From Leptotrichiaceae bacterium (GTDB lineage Bacteria > Fusobacteriota > Fusobacteriia > Fusobacteriales > Leptotrichiaceae), in the NCBI GenBank assembly GCA_030532815.1, contig JAUNKI010000002.1:13224-27309 (forward strand): a stretch of 14,086 bases of DNA. Reading direction: 5' to 3'. The notes under the pieces were generated by a model that saw only the letters and a list, made by a program, of their open reading frames with translations, did no database searches and was not told the origin of the DNA. The stretch's first letter is position 1; each line of letters starts with the position of its first letter. The position numbers and the translations under genes are program-made. Below are positions 1 through 6,699 of this stretch, piece after piece.

Positions 1-1
1 A

Positions 2-955
2 ATTACTGAAAAAGTAATGGAAATTATAGAAAAAGAAATCGGAATTTCTTTTCCTGAAGATGAAATAGCATTGCTCGGTTATCACTTTAAAGCTTCTGTT
101 GAGAGAAACAGAGGAAGCGGAAAGAAAAAAGTGATACTGGTCTGCGGTCTGGGAGAAGGAACTTCAAGACTGCTGGAACAAAATTTAAAAAAGGATTTTA
201 ATGTGGAAATTTCAGATGTAATACCTTATTATAAATTGAAGGAAGCTGTGAATTTTCAGACTGAAGGAGAGTTGATACTGACAACATTGGAACTGGATAA
301 TATTTATAAAATCCCTGTCCTAAAGATAAATCCTCTGTTGGAAAAAAAGGACATTGACAAAATGATGAAATACGGTATTTTTAAAAGGAAAAATAAAATT
401 CTTATGTCTGAATTACTGGAAATTATAGGAGAAAATGTCGATAAGGAAAAATTAAAGGAAAAGCTCGGAGAAAAATTTAAAGATAATATATTTGATGATA
501 CAAATCCTGCAAGTGGAAAAATCAATGATTTTATAAGCAGTTCGGATATAATAGTTTCAGACGGGAAAATGGATTGGAAAGAAGCAATAGAAACTGTGGG
601 AAAACATATGTGCGGTCAGGGATATATAACAGAAGAATATATTCGTGAGATGACCGATACTGTGGAAAAATTCGGTTCGTATATTGTAGTTGAAGAGGGG
701 ATTGCTATTCCTCACGGAAGTATTTCAAAAAATGTCCTTAAAGATGGAATTTCACTGTTTGTTTGTAAACAGGCCGTTATTTTTCCTAATGAAAAAATTG
801 TAAATATATTTATAGCTTTTTCTATAAAGAAAAAAGAAAATCATCAGAAAATGCTGAAGTTTTTATTTAAATTGGTAACACGGAAAAATTTAAGAAAAAA
901 ATTATTGGAATGTAAAAATACAGAAGAAATATACCGATATCTGGAGGAAATATAA
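2..955 (+). CDS. PRD/EIIB/EIIA PTS-controlled transcriptional regulator, BglG/LicR/UlaR-like (5' end missing)
   Basis: This is the C-terminal part of a sugar-operon activator or antiterminator whose activity is set by PTS phosphorylation. The open frame runs in from base 2 without a start, so the DNA-binding domains and most of the PRDs lie left of the window. Numbering from the first internal ATG (base 17), residues 1-31 are the end of a PRD with the usual conserved histidine (LGYHF, His23). Residues about 38-125 are a GatB-like EIIB domain with its cysteine (VILVCGLGEG, Cys43). Residues about 165-312 are a type-2 (mannitol/fructose) EIIA domain with GIAIPHG, His233. PRD-EIIB-EIIA is the standard order in LicR, MtlR and gram-positive UlaR. 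The stop shares one base with the next start (TAATG), so the regulator is translationally coupled to the PTS genes it presumably controls. Family assignment is firm; the signal sugar is inferred only from the neighbours. Confidence 0.9.
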   Translation: MTEKVMEIIEKEIGISFPEDEIALLGYHFKASVERNRGSGKKKVILVCGLGEGTSRLLEQNLKKDFNVEISDVIPYYKLKEAVNFQTEGELILTTLELDNIYKIPVLKINPLLEKKDIDKMMKYGIFKRKNKILMSELLEIIGENVDKEKLKEKLGEKFKDNIFDDTNPASGKINDFISSSDIIVSDGKMDWKEAIETVGKHMCGQGYITEEYIREMTDTVEKFGSYIVVEEGIAIPHGSISKNVLKDGISLFVCKQAVIFPNEKIVNIFIAFSIKKKENHQKMLKFLFKLVTRKNLRKKLLECKNTEEIYRYLEEI

Positions 956-1392
956 TGTTGGAGACAATTTTAAAAAATAATATGATTATAATGAAAAAAA
1001 TAGAAACTTGGGAAGAAAGTATAAGAACGGCGGCTTCTCCATTATTGGAAAAAAACAAAATAAGGAAAAGTTATGTGGAAGCAATGATAAATGATATAAA
1101 AAAAATGGGTTTTTATGTTGTAATAACAGACAAGGTCGCCATGCCTCATTCAAGACCTGAAAATGGTGTTGAAGAAACTTCAATGTCACTATTAAAGCTG
1201 GATACTCCTGTCAAATACGGGGAACAGGATGTATATCTTATTTTTATACTTGCTGCACGGAATAAGGGGGAACATATAGGCATATTAAAAGATTTGTCCG
1301 AGTTTCTTGATAAAGATGAGGAAATAGAAAATATTTTAAATGCACGGACAGTTGATGAAATAGAGGAGATTTTAAAAAACGGGAGGAGATAA
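955..1392 (+). CDS. ulaC: PTS EIIA component, ascorbate/mannitol-fructose type (UlaC-like)
   Basis: A 145-aa stand-alone EIIA that passes phosphate from HPr to the EIIB encoded next. The active-site histidine is His65 in the motif DKVAMPHSRPENGV, typical of type-2 EIIA domains; overall pattern and length match UlaC/SgaA (about 150 aa). The start ATG overlaps the regulator stop by one base and has GGAGG at 943-947, so the start is well supported. The protein is cytosolic, with no signal or membrane segment. It differs from the EIIA domain at the end of the upstream regulator, which is a regulatory rather than transport domain. The symbol is by family and gene order only; ascorbate as substrate is not proven. 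Confidence 0.85.
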   Translation: MLETILKNNMIIMKKIETWEESIRTAASPLLEKNKIRKSYVEAMINDIKKMGFYVVITDKVAMPHSRPENGVEETSMSLLKLDTPVKYGEQDVYLIFILAARNKGEHIGILKDLSEFLDKDEEIENILNARTVDEIEEILKNGRR

Positions 1393-1395
1393 GAT

Positions 1396-1680
1396 ATGTT
1401 AAGAATTTTAACCGTTTGCGGAAACGGTATAGGAAGCAGTCTGATGCTTGCAATGAAAATAGAGGAACTATGCAGGGAGGAGGGAATGGATAATATTTCA
1501 GTGGAGTCGTCAGATTTTAACGGAGCATTGTCAAAAGAAACGGATATTATAGTTACAGTAAAGGAAATAGCAGATCAGTTTCCGGAAAATAAAAAAATAA
1601 TTATTACTGGAAGCTATACTAATAAAAAGAAAATAAAGGAAGACGTACTGGAAAATATAAAAAAATATTATAATGAGTAA
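1396..1680 (+). CDS. ulaB: PTS EIIB component, ascorbate/lactose type (UlaB-like)
   Basis: A 94-aa EIIB that takes phosphate from EIIA and gives it to the sugar during transport. The phospho-cysteine is Cys8 in LTVCGNGIGSSLML, very close to the CGNGxGSS signature of UlaB/SgaB. The length is normal for a free EIIB (90-100 aa). It begins 3 bases after the EIIA stop with GGGAGGAG at 1381-1388 as ribosome binding site, and is followed 11 bases later by EIIC. The gene order EIIA-EIIB-EIIC differs from E. coli ulaABC but is common in other bacteria. Membership in the ascorbate-type EIIB family is clear; the substrate is inferred. Confidence 0.88.
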   Translation: MLRILTVCGNGIGSSLMLAMKIEELCREEGMDNISVESSDFNGALSKETDIIVTVKEIADQFPENKKIIITGSYTNKKKIKEDVLENIKKYYNE

Positions 1681-1691
1681 AGGAGAAGAAC

Positions 1692-3050
1692 ATGAAAGAG
1701 ATATTAATATTTTTGAGAGATATTTTAAGTCAACCGGCTATATTGCTGGGGATAGTTTCTTTTATAGGATTGACTGCCCTCCGAAAGCCGGGACATAAAA
1801 TTCTTACAGGGACTTTGGGTCCTATATTGGGATACATAATGTTGGGAGCAGGAGCTGAGTTTATAGTATCAAACTTGGATCCTTTAGGTAAAATGATTGA
1901 AAAAGGTTTTAATATTAAAGGAGTTGTTCCGAATAATGAAGCTGTAGTGGCTGCAGCTCAGGATTTACTGGGAAAGGAAACAATGCTCATTCTCGTTGCG
2001 GGTTTGTTTATAAATTTAATAGTAGCTAAATTTACAAAATATAAATATATATTTTTAACAGGGCATCACAGTTTTTATATGGCATGTCTGCTGTCTGCAG
2101 TATTGGGAGCTATGGGCTTTTCAAATATTTCTCTGATTGCTGTAGGAGGATTCTTTTTAGGGACATGGAGTGCTCTGTCACCTGCAATAGGACAGAAATA
2201 CACATTAAAAGTTACTGACGGTGAAGAAATTGCTATGGGACATTTCGGAAGTTTGGGTTATTATATTTCCGCATGGATAGGAGAAAAAGTAGGAAATCTC
2301 GAAAATACTACTGAAAATATGGCAATTCCTGAAAAATGGGGATTTTTAAGAAATACGACAATAGCTACTGCCATTACAATGACAATATTTTATCTTATAG
2401 CGGGAATAGCTGCAGGAAATGCTTATGTAGCAACTCTTTCAGGAGGAGTTTCACCGTATCTGTATGTAATAATTCTCGGGCTGAAATTTTCAGTAGGAGT
2501 GGCAATTGTCTATAACGGAGTAAGAATGATACTTGCCGATTTAATACCTGCATTTCAGGGGATAGCTACAAAGATAATACCCGACAGTATTCCGGCAGTC
2601 GATTGTGCAGTATTTTTTACATTTGCACAAACTGCTGTAATAATAGGATTTATTTTCAGTTTTATAGGAGGAATAGTGGGAATGATAATACTCGGAATTT
2701 CAGGCGGAATTTTAATTATACCCGGACTGGTGCCTCACTTTTTCTGCGGTGCCACAGCGGGAATTTACGGAAACTCCACGGGAGGAAAAAGAGGTGCGGT
2801 TATAGGTTCCTTTGTAAACGGACTTTTGCTTTCATTTTTGCCTGCGGCTTTACTGCCTGTACTCGGTAAACTCGGATTTGCAAATACTACATTTGGAGAT
2901 GTGGATTTTACTGTTATAGGAATTCTTCTCGGAATGATAAACAGTTTTTCGGGGCATTTGGGAGTATATACGATTATGATTATAATTACGGCAGTTCTCA
3001 TTATACCGAATTTTTTGGAAACAAAGTCTAAAGTGATAAATAATAATTAA
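1692..3050 (+). CDS. ulaA: PTS EIIC permease, ascorbate family (SgaT/UlaA)
   Basis: A 452-aa inner-membrane transport subunit that carries the sugar across the membrane while EIIB phosphorylates it. The protein is hydrophobic throughout, with roughly ten membrane segments starting near residue 15. Features shared with UlaA are the LTGHH block after the fourth segment (FLTGHHSFY), the segment after it ending in KVTDGEE and GHFG, the DCAVFFTFA stretch, and the glycine-rich IIPGLVPHFF region. Length is close to E. coli UlaA (465 aa). AGGAGAA at 1681-1687 gives a good start. It is the last gene of the operon: no UlaD, UlaE, UlaF or UlaG homologue follows within the window. The true sugar may be ascorbate or another carbohydrate handled by this family. 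Confidence 0.9.
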   Translation: MKEILIFLRDILSQPAILLGIVSFIGLTALRKPGHKILTGTLGPILGYIMLGAGAEFIVSNLDPLGKMIEKGFNIKGVVPNNEAVVAAAQDLLGKETMLILVAGLFINLIVAKFTKYKYIFLTGHHSFYMACLLSAVLGAMGFSNISLIAVGGFFLGTWSALSPAIGQKYTLKVTDGEEIAMGHFGSLGYYISAWIGEKVGNLENTTENMAIPEKWGFLRNTTIATAITMTIFYLIAGIAAGNAYVATLSGGVSPYLYVIILGLKFSVGVAIVYNGVRMILADLIPAFQGIATKIIPDSIPAVDCAVFFTFAQTAVIIGFIFSFIGGIVGMIILGISGGILIIPGLVPHFFCGATAGIYGNSTGGKRGAVIGSFVNGLLLSFLPAALLPVLGKLGFANTTFGDVDFTVIGILLGMINSFSGHLGVYTIMIIITAVLIIPNFLETKSKVINNN

Positions 3051-3228
3051 TTGAGTTATTTCTAAAGCTGTCTTATAAAATAGAAAAATATATTAAATCA
3101 TCAGTTATATATATTTTATTATTTTTATAAATCCATAAAAATGAAGATTTGTATTTTTTGAAAATATATACTGTTTATAATTAAAAAATTATTTTTGACT
3201 ATATGAAATATTTCAAAATATTTTTTCC

Positions 3229-3500
3229 GTGAGAGCTTATCGCAGCCCTCACACTCATACTATTAAATATTTCCTAACCTTAAAATATGAATTATGCTTG
3301 GAAAACGGCAAACTTGCTCTGTTCAGACGGCTGTTTTTCCGAGTAGAATAATTCATATTTTTTTGTAAAATTTTGAATATCGGAGCTTTTACTTATATTC
3401 CGAGTTTATATTTCTATTATTGTAATCTGACTGCGATTTTATTTAAAATTATTTTTCAATATTTCACCTCTCTCTCAATATTTAAATTTTACAGAGTGAA
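3229..3500 (+). repeat. Intergenic hairpin repeat, copy 1
   Basis: It opens with a small hairpin (GTGAGAGC 3229-3236 with GCCCTCAC 3245-3252, one A-C mismatch). The main palindrome follows: a perfect 14-bp outer arm, AAAATATGAATTAT at 3282-3295 with ATAATTCATATTTT at 3348-3361. An inner stem, GGAAAACGGC at 3300-3309, pairs with 3330-3340 with one bulge and one G-T pair. The loop is 20 bases (3310-3329), containing GCT and ending TTCAGAC plus one base. A 3' flank from 3362 (TTTTGAATATCGG) to the TTTTACAG near 3495 aligns along its whole length with copy 2. The conserved flank and loop combined with changed stem sequence mark it as one member of a family (other copies at 5252, 5471 and 8438). 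Confidence 0.75.
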
Positions 3501-3596
3501 ATAAACATCGTATTTTTTACTTTTACAGCGAAAGGATATTTTTGAGATTCAGTAAAATTTGAGTTGAATTGTTTTTTTTGGAAGTTTTTAAAAAAA

Positions 3597-3629
3597 GAGT
3601 GAAAACAGTTTTTACTCCAACCTTTTTTT
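3597..3629 (+). terminator. Probable factor-independent terminator
   Basis: GAGTGAA (3597-3603) pairs with TTTACTC (3611-3617), including one G-T pair, around a 7-base loop. An A-run precedes the stem (3589-3596) and TTTTTTT follows at 3623-3629 after a short CAACC spacer. It could end read-through from the PTS operon before the aminopeptidase promoter. The short stem and spaced T-run make it only moderately sure. Confidence 0.5.
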
Positions 3630-3724
3630 CAAAAAATTAAATTTCCTTTACAAAGAAAATATAAAAATACGATAATATTAATAAGTTTTCATCGAAAAAG
3701 TCTGAAATAGGAGCAGTCGGAATT

Positions 3725-3752
3725 TTGGAAATTATTTGTTTTATGTTATACT
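3725..3752 (+). promoter_or_regulatory. Possible promoter of the aminopeptidase gene
   Basis: TTGGAA (3725-3730), a 16-base spacer, then TATACT (3747-3752) fit a sigma-70 type promoter. It would give a leader of about 100 bases before the ribosome binding site at 3853. In such AT-rich DNA, chance matches are frequent, so this is a candidate only. Confidence 0.5.
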
Positions 3753-3775
3753 GTTTTCAGAATAAAAACTGTTTA

Positions 3776-3811
3776 TCGGATATATAACTGTAAGTGTTAT
3801 TAAATATCCGA
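3776..3811 (+). promoter_or_regulatory. Leader hairpin upstream of the aminopeptidase
   Basis: TCGGATAT (3776-3783) and ATATCCGA (3804-3811) form a perfect 8-bp inverted repeat with a 20-base loop, inside the predicted leader. A smaller imperfect pairing (ACGTT near 3820 with AACGT near 3835) follows. No known riboswitch or T-box core is recognisable and no T-run follows. It could be an operator or an RNA element; the role is unknown. Confidence 0.4.
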
Positions 3812-3864
3812 AAGGTTATACGTTATCCTTAATAAACGTAAATATTAATAATAAGGAGGAAAGT

Positions 3865-3885
3865 ATGATTATTGTTAAAAGTTAA
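3865..3885 (+). CDS. Six-codon mini-ORF occupying the ribosome binding site of the aminopeptidase
   Basis: AAGGAGG (3853-3859) is followed at the ideal distance of 5 bases by ATG (3865), but this frame reads only MIIVKS before TAA at 3883-3885. The aminopeptidase frame is shifted by one base: it has a TTG at 3872, 12 bases from the same site, and an ATG at 3902, 42 bases away. The mini-ORF stop lies 16 bases before that ATG, so reinitiation or coupling is possible. The alternative is a single-base change that separated the start from the gene. Confidence 0.4.
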   Translation: MIIVKS

Positions 3886-3901
3886 TCATACGAAATTATT
3901 T

Positions 3902-5137
3902 ATGGAAAATCTGGATTTAAAATTGGAGAAGTATGCACAGGTAATAGTAAAAGTGGGAGCAAATGTTCAGCAGGATCAGAAAGTGTGGATAAACTGTACT
4001 ACGGATTCACTGCCTTTAGTTTATAAAATAACAGAAGAAGCGTATAAATTAGGAGCAAGTGATGTTCATGTAAAGCTTTCGGATGACAGACTTTCACGTA
4101 TGCATGCTGAATATCAATCTACAGAAGTTTATTCTCATGTTCCGCAGTGGGCTGTAGATGAAAGAAATGACTATTTGGACAGTAATGTAGTATTTATACA
4201 TATTTTAAGCAGTTCACCGAATTTACTTGGAGGAATAGAGCCTGAAAAATTGGGAGCTTATGCTAAAAATGTAGGAGAAGCTTTTAAATATTACCGTTCC
4301 CGTGTAATGACAGATGCAAACTCATGGACAATAGCGAGTTATCCTTCTCCTGATTGGGCAAAACTTGTATTTCCTGAAGAAAATAATATTGAAAAAGCTC
4401 AGGAAAAGCTGTTGGATGCTATTCTGAAAACAGTAAGAGTTGATAAGGAAGATCCTGTAAAAGCTTGGGAAGAGCATCACAAAATTCTCTCTGAAAAAGC
4501 GGACTATCTGAATAAAAAGAAATTCAGAGCTTTGCATTATAAAGCAACAGGAACTGACTTAACAGTGGGATTACCTAAAAATCATGTATGGATAGCAGCA
4601 GGAAGTAAAAATCTTAAAGGAACGGATTTTATGCCGAATATGCCTACAGAAGAAGTATTTACCGCAGCAGACAAGTATAGAATAGACGGATATGTTTCAA
4701 ATAAAAAGCCTCTGTCTTATCAGGGAAATATTATTGATAATTTCAAATTGACTTTTAAAGACGGAAAAGTTACAGATTTTGAAGCGGAAATAGGATATGA
4801 TATTTTAAAACAGTTACTTGAAACAGATGAAGGAGCGAAAAGTATCGGAGAAGTAGCTCTTGTTCCTCATGATTCACCTATTTCAAATTCAGGTCTTTTG
4901 TACTATCAGACACTGTTTGATGAAAATGCTTCAAATCATCTCGCATTGGGAGCGGCATACCCTACCAACGTTGAAGGAGGGAAGGAAATGAATGAAGAGG
5001 AGCTTGAAGAAGCTCATCTGAATCAGTCAATAACCCATGTGGACTTTATGATAGGAGATGCTGAAATGGATATTGACGGAATAAATGAAGACGGCACGAG
5101 AGAACCGGTATTTAGAAAAGGAAATTGGGCATTTTAA
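3902..5137 (+). CDS. M29-family metallo-aminopeptidase (AmpS/AmpT/PepS type)
   Basis: A cytosolic two-metal aminopeptidase that removes N-terminal residues from peptides. Starting from ATG 3902 it is 411 aa, the normal size (about 408-415 aa), and begins MENLDLKLEKYAQVIVKVG as in family members. Metal and catalytic residues are all visible: the glutamate in NMPTEEVFT (about residue 250), Glu317 in GEVALVPHDS, His346 and Tyr353 in NHLALGAAY, and His379/Asp381 in THVDFMIGD. These positions almost coincide with those I recall for the Thermus enzyme, which supports this start. A TTG at 3872 would add ten residues and is closer to the only good ribosome binding site, but that site best fits the mini-ORF at 3865. 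The gene stands alone, with its own candidate promoter and a terminator at 5164. Likely peptide recycling or nutrition; no partner is encoded nearby. Confidence 0.93.
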   Translation: MENLDLKLEKYAQVIVKVGANVQQDQKVWINCTTDSLPLVYKITEEAYKLGASDVHVKLSDDRLSRMHAEYQSTEVYSHVPQWAVDERNDYLDSNVVFIHILSSSPNLLGGIEPEKLGAYAKNVGEAFKYYRSRVMTDANSWTIASYPSPDWAKLVFPEENNIEKAQEKLLDAILKTVRVDKEDPVKAWEEHHKILSEKADYLNKKKFRALHYKATGTDLTVGLPKNHVWIAAGSKNLKGTDFMPNMPTEEVFTAADKYRIDGYVSNKKPLSYQGNIIDNFKLTFKDGKVTDFEAEIGYDILKQLLETDEGAKSIGEVALVPHDSPISNSGLLYYQTLFDENASNHLALGAAYPTNVEGGKEMNEEELEEAHLNQSITHVDFMIGDAEMDIDGINEDGTREPVFRKGNWAF

Positions 5138-5163
5138 TAAAAAGTTGAATTTTATTATTGTTT

Positions 5164-5195
5164 TATGAGGGCTTATTACTGCCCTCATATTTTAT
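5164..5195 (+). terminator. Terminator of the aminopeptidase gene
   Basis: A perfect 9-bp GC-containing stem, TATGAGGGC (5164-5172) with GCCCTCATA (5181-5189), 8-base loop, followed by a T-rich tail. It lies 26 bases after the stop. Its stem and loop resemble the hairpin at 3229-3252 (TGAGRGCTTAT...GCCCTCA), so the two probably share ancestry as the head of the repeat unit. Confidence 0.8.
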
Positions 5196-5251
5196 ACAGA
5201 CTTAATTCAAACTTTTTTGTAAAAAAGATTGAACCCGAAAATGACTGACAC

Positions 5252-5472
5252 AAATTATTTCATACTTAAGAATACTCCATTCATTAAAAAATCATAAATC
5301 CGCTTCATTCAGACAATGATTTTTTTCACTTATTCGGGTATTTTTTTGAAATAATTTAAATGTCGGATTTTTAACCTGTATTCCAATTTTATTTTTTTAT
5401 TATTAATCATACTTTCGTTTAAAATTATTTCTTTTATACTTTAATTATTCTTTAACATTTATATTTTACAGG
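5252..5472 (+). repeat. Intergenic hairpin repeat, copy 2
   Basis: Outer arms AAATTATTTC (5252-5261) and GAAATAATTT (5348-5357) are a perfect 10-bp inverted repeat. Inner arms AAAAAATCAT (5286-5295) and ATGATTTTTT (5316-5325) are also perfect. The loop is 20 bases (5296-5315), like copy 1, and 13 of its 20 positions match copy 1, including GCT and TTCAGAC. Both stems differ in sequence from copy 1 yet still pair. The 3' flank (ATGTCGG, then an AT-rich stretch ending TTTTACAG near 5470) aligns with 3362-3496. Confidence 0.75.
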
Positions 5473-5560
5473 GAAAAAAACGGTAAACTTACTATATTTG
5501 AATAGTTGCATTCCCAAGCAGTATAATTCATATTTTTTCTTAAAGTTTTGAATGTCGGGA
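5471..5560 (+). repeat. Intergenic hairpin repeat, copy 3 (shortened)
   Basis: It begins directly where copy 2 ends. The run ACGGTAAACTT through ATAATTCATATTTTTT to TTTTGAATGTCGG aligns with copy 1 at about three of four bases by eye. The left outer arm is missing and the stem is reduced to GGGAA (5471-5475) with TTCCC (5511-5515), so this copy looks truncated or decayed. The two-way terminator of the ABC operon follows. Confidence 0.65.
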
Positions 5561-5576
5561 AAACCGAAAAAGTAAT

Positions 5577-5611
5577 AAAAAAATGAGGGTAGTATAAACC
5601 CTCATTTTTTT
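5577..5611 (-). terminator. Two-way terminator at the end of the ABC transporter operon
   Basis: A perfect 13-bp palindrome, AAAAAAATGAGGG (5577-5589) with CCCTCATTTTTTT (5599-5611), 9-base loop. On the minus strand it overlaps the stop codon of the ATPase gene by two bases and ends the ABC operon. It reads equally well on the plus strand and would also stop transcripts coming from the repeat region. Confidence 0.9.
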
Positions 5612-6674
5612 ACAATATATGTACAGCTTCTTCATCAATTCCGAAAGTCAGCATTTCACCCACTTTTTTTATTTCTTTTCCGTGAGGGTTGCTGAGTATA
5701 ATTTCTATAATATCATTTCCATGTTGAACTTCATATTCGTGATTTTCTCCCATAAACACACTTTTTGTAACTTTCAGTGTATTCATATTTTTGGAAAAAT
5801 CAATAGATTCAGGTCTTATAACTACTTTTACATTGTCTCCTGCATTATGTTCAGTAGTTTCGGGAACATTGTATTCAGAATCAAGCAGTTTTATTTTTGT
5901 AAAATTATCATTTTTTTTCAGAATTTTTGCATTCAGTATATTTGCTCTTCCGATAAATTTAGCTGCAAATTCGCAGTTAGGTTTCTGATATATTTCCTGA
6001 GGACTTCCAACTTGCACTATTTCACCGTCCTTTATCAGGACGATTTTATCTGAAAGAGCCATTGCCTCAGCCTGATCATGAGTTACGTAAATTGAAGTAA
6101 TTCCCACCTCCTGCTGTAATTTTCTTATTTCATCTCTCATATGAAGTCTCAGCTTTGCATCAAGATTTGATAAAGGTTCATCAAACAGTAATACAGCCGA
6201 ATTCATTATTAATGCCCTTGCAAGGGAAACTCTCTGCTGCTGTCCGCCTGACATTTGTGACGGTACACGTTCGGCAAAATCTTCCATTTTCATTAAATCA
6301 AGTATTTTATGTACACGCTTGTCTATTTCGTTTTTACTCTTTTTTTGGAGTTTAAGACCGTAAGCGATATTGTCATAAACGTTCATATGAGGGAATAAAG
6401 CATAGTTTTGAAAGACCATTGAAATACCTCTTTTGTCCGGAGTAAGATAGGCAATATCCTTTCCACCTATTTCAATACTTCCTTCGGTAGGTATTTCAAA
6501 TCCTGCAATCATTCTGAGAACCGTAGTTTTTCCGCACCCTGACGGTCCGAGCAGACATATAAACTCTCCTGAGTTGATTGATAAGTTTACATTTTTTACG
6601 GCATCTACTCTTCGTGTTTTTGTTATAAATGTTTTAGATAGATTTTTTATTATTAAATTTTTTGATTCGTTCAT
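5610..6674 (-). CDS. ABC importer ATPase, FbpC/AfuC/PotA type
   Basis: A 354-aa cytosolic ATPase that powers the importer encoded by the two upstream genes. Walker A GPSGCGKT is at 43-50, Q-loop Gln89, signature MSGGQ at 141-145 (M in place of L), Walker B VLLFDE at 161-166 and H-loop His199 in VTHDQAEAMALSD. The segment after about residue 235 is the TOBE-type regulatory domain usual in iron, sugar-phosphate, polyamine and maltose ATPases; total length fits. The start has AAAGGAG at 6681-6687. It lies 25 bases after the permease gene and is the last gene of the operon. The ATPase by itself does not fix the substrate. Confidence 0.93.
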   Translation of the reverse strand: MNESKNLIIKNLSKTFITKTRRVDAVKNVNLSINSGEFICLLGPSGCGKTTVLRMIAGFEIPTEGSIEIGGKDIAYLTPDKRGISMVFQNYALFPHMNVYDNIAYGLKLQKKSKNEIDKRVHKILDLMKMEDFAERVPSQMSGGQQQRVSLARALIMNSAVLLFDEPLSNLDAKLRLHMRDEIRKLQQEVGITSIYVTHDQAEAMALSDKIVLIKDGEIVQVGSPQEIYQKPNCEFAAKFIGRANILNAKILKKNDNFTKIKLLDSEYNVPETTEHNAGDNVKVVIRPESIDFSKNMNTLKVTKSVFMGENHEYEVQHGNDIIEIILSNPHGKEIKKVGEMLTFGIDEEAVHIL

Positions 6675-6699
6675 TTCGCTCTCCTTTAATTATTTTCGG

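Larger units (their letters stand above)
3051..3864. other. Long non-coding region between EIIC and the aminopeptidase
   Basis: About 0.8 kb without a credible gene on either strand. It is very AT-rich and holds, in order: an unstructured AT-rich stretch (3051-3220), repeat copy 1 headed by a small hairpin (3229-3500), a probable terminator hairpin (3597-3629), a possible promoter (3725-3752) and a hairpin leader (3776-3811). I see no clear factor-independent terminator directly after the EIIC stop; the first plausible stops are at 3229 and 3597. Confidence 0.75.

Noticed and set aside
304..1453. Several minus-strand frames of 60-75 codons under the regulator and EIIA genes
   Set aside because: All overlap conserved domains on the plus strand and have no recognisable features of their own.
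3229..3500. tRNA, small structured RNA gene or CRISPR repeat
   Set aside because: No cloverleaf, anticodon arm or T-loop, and no regularly spaced short repeats; the structure is explained by the hairpin repeat family.
3753..3864. T-box or metabolite riboswitch in the aminopeptidase leader
   Set aside because: No T-box core sequence, no terminator/antiterminator pair and no known riboswitch core; only simple hairpins are visible.
3051..5609. Insertion sequence or transposon remnants around the aminopeptidase
   Set aside because: The flanking copies are direct, share no transposase fragments and show no clear target duplication; a non-coding repeat family explains them better.
5619..6053. 144-codon plus-strand frame opposite the ATPase gene
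   Set aside because: The translation is Phe/Tyr/Ser-rich shadow sequence; the minus-strand frame has every ABC ATPase motif.
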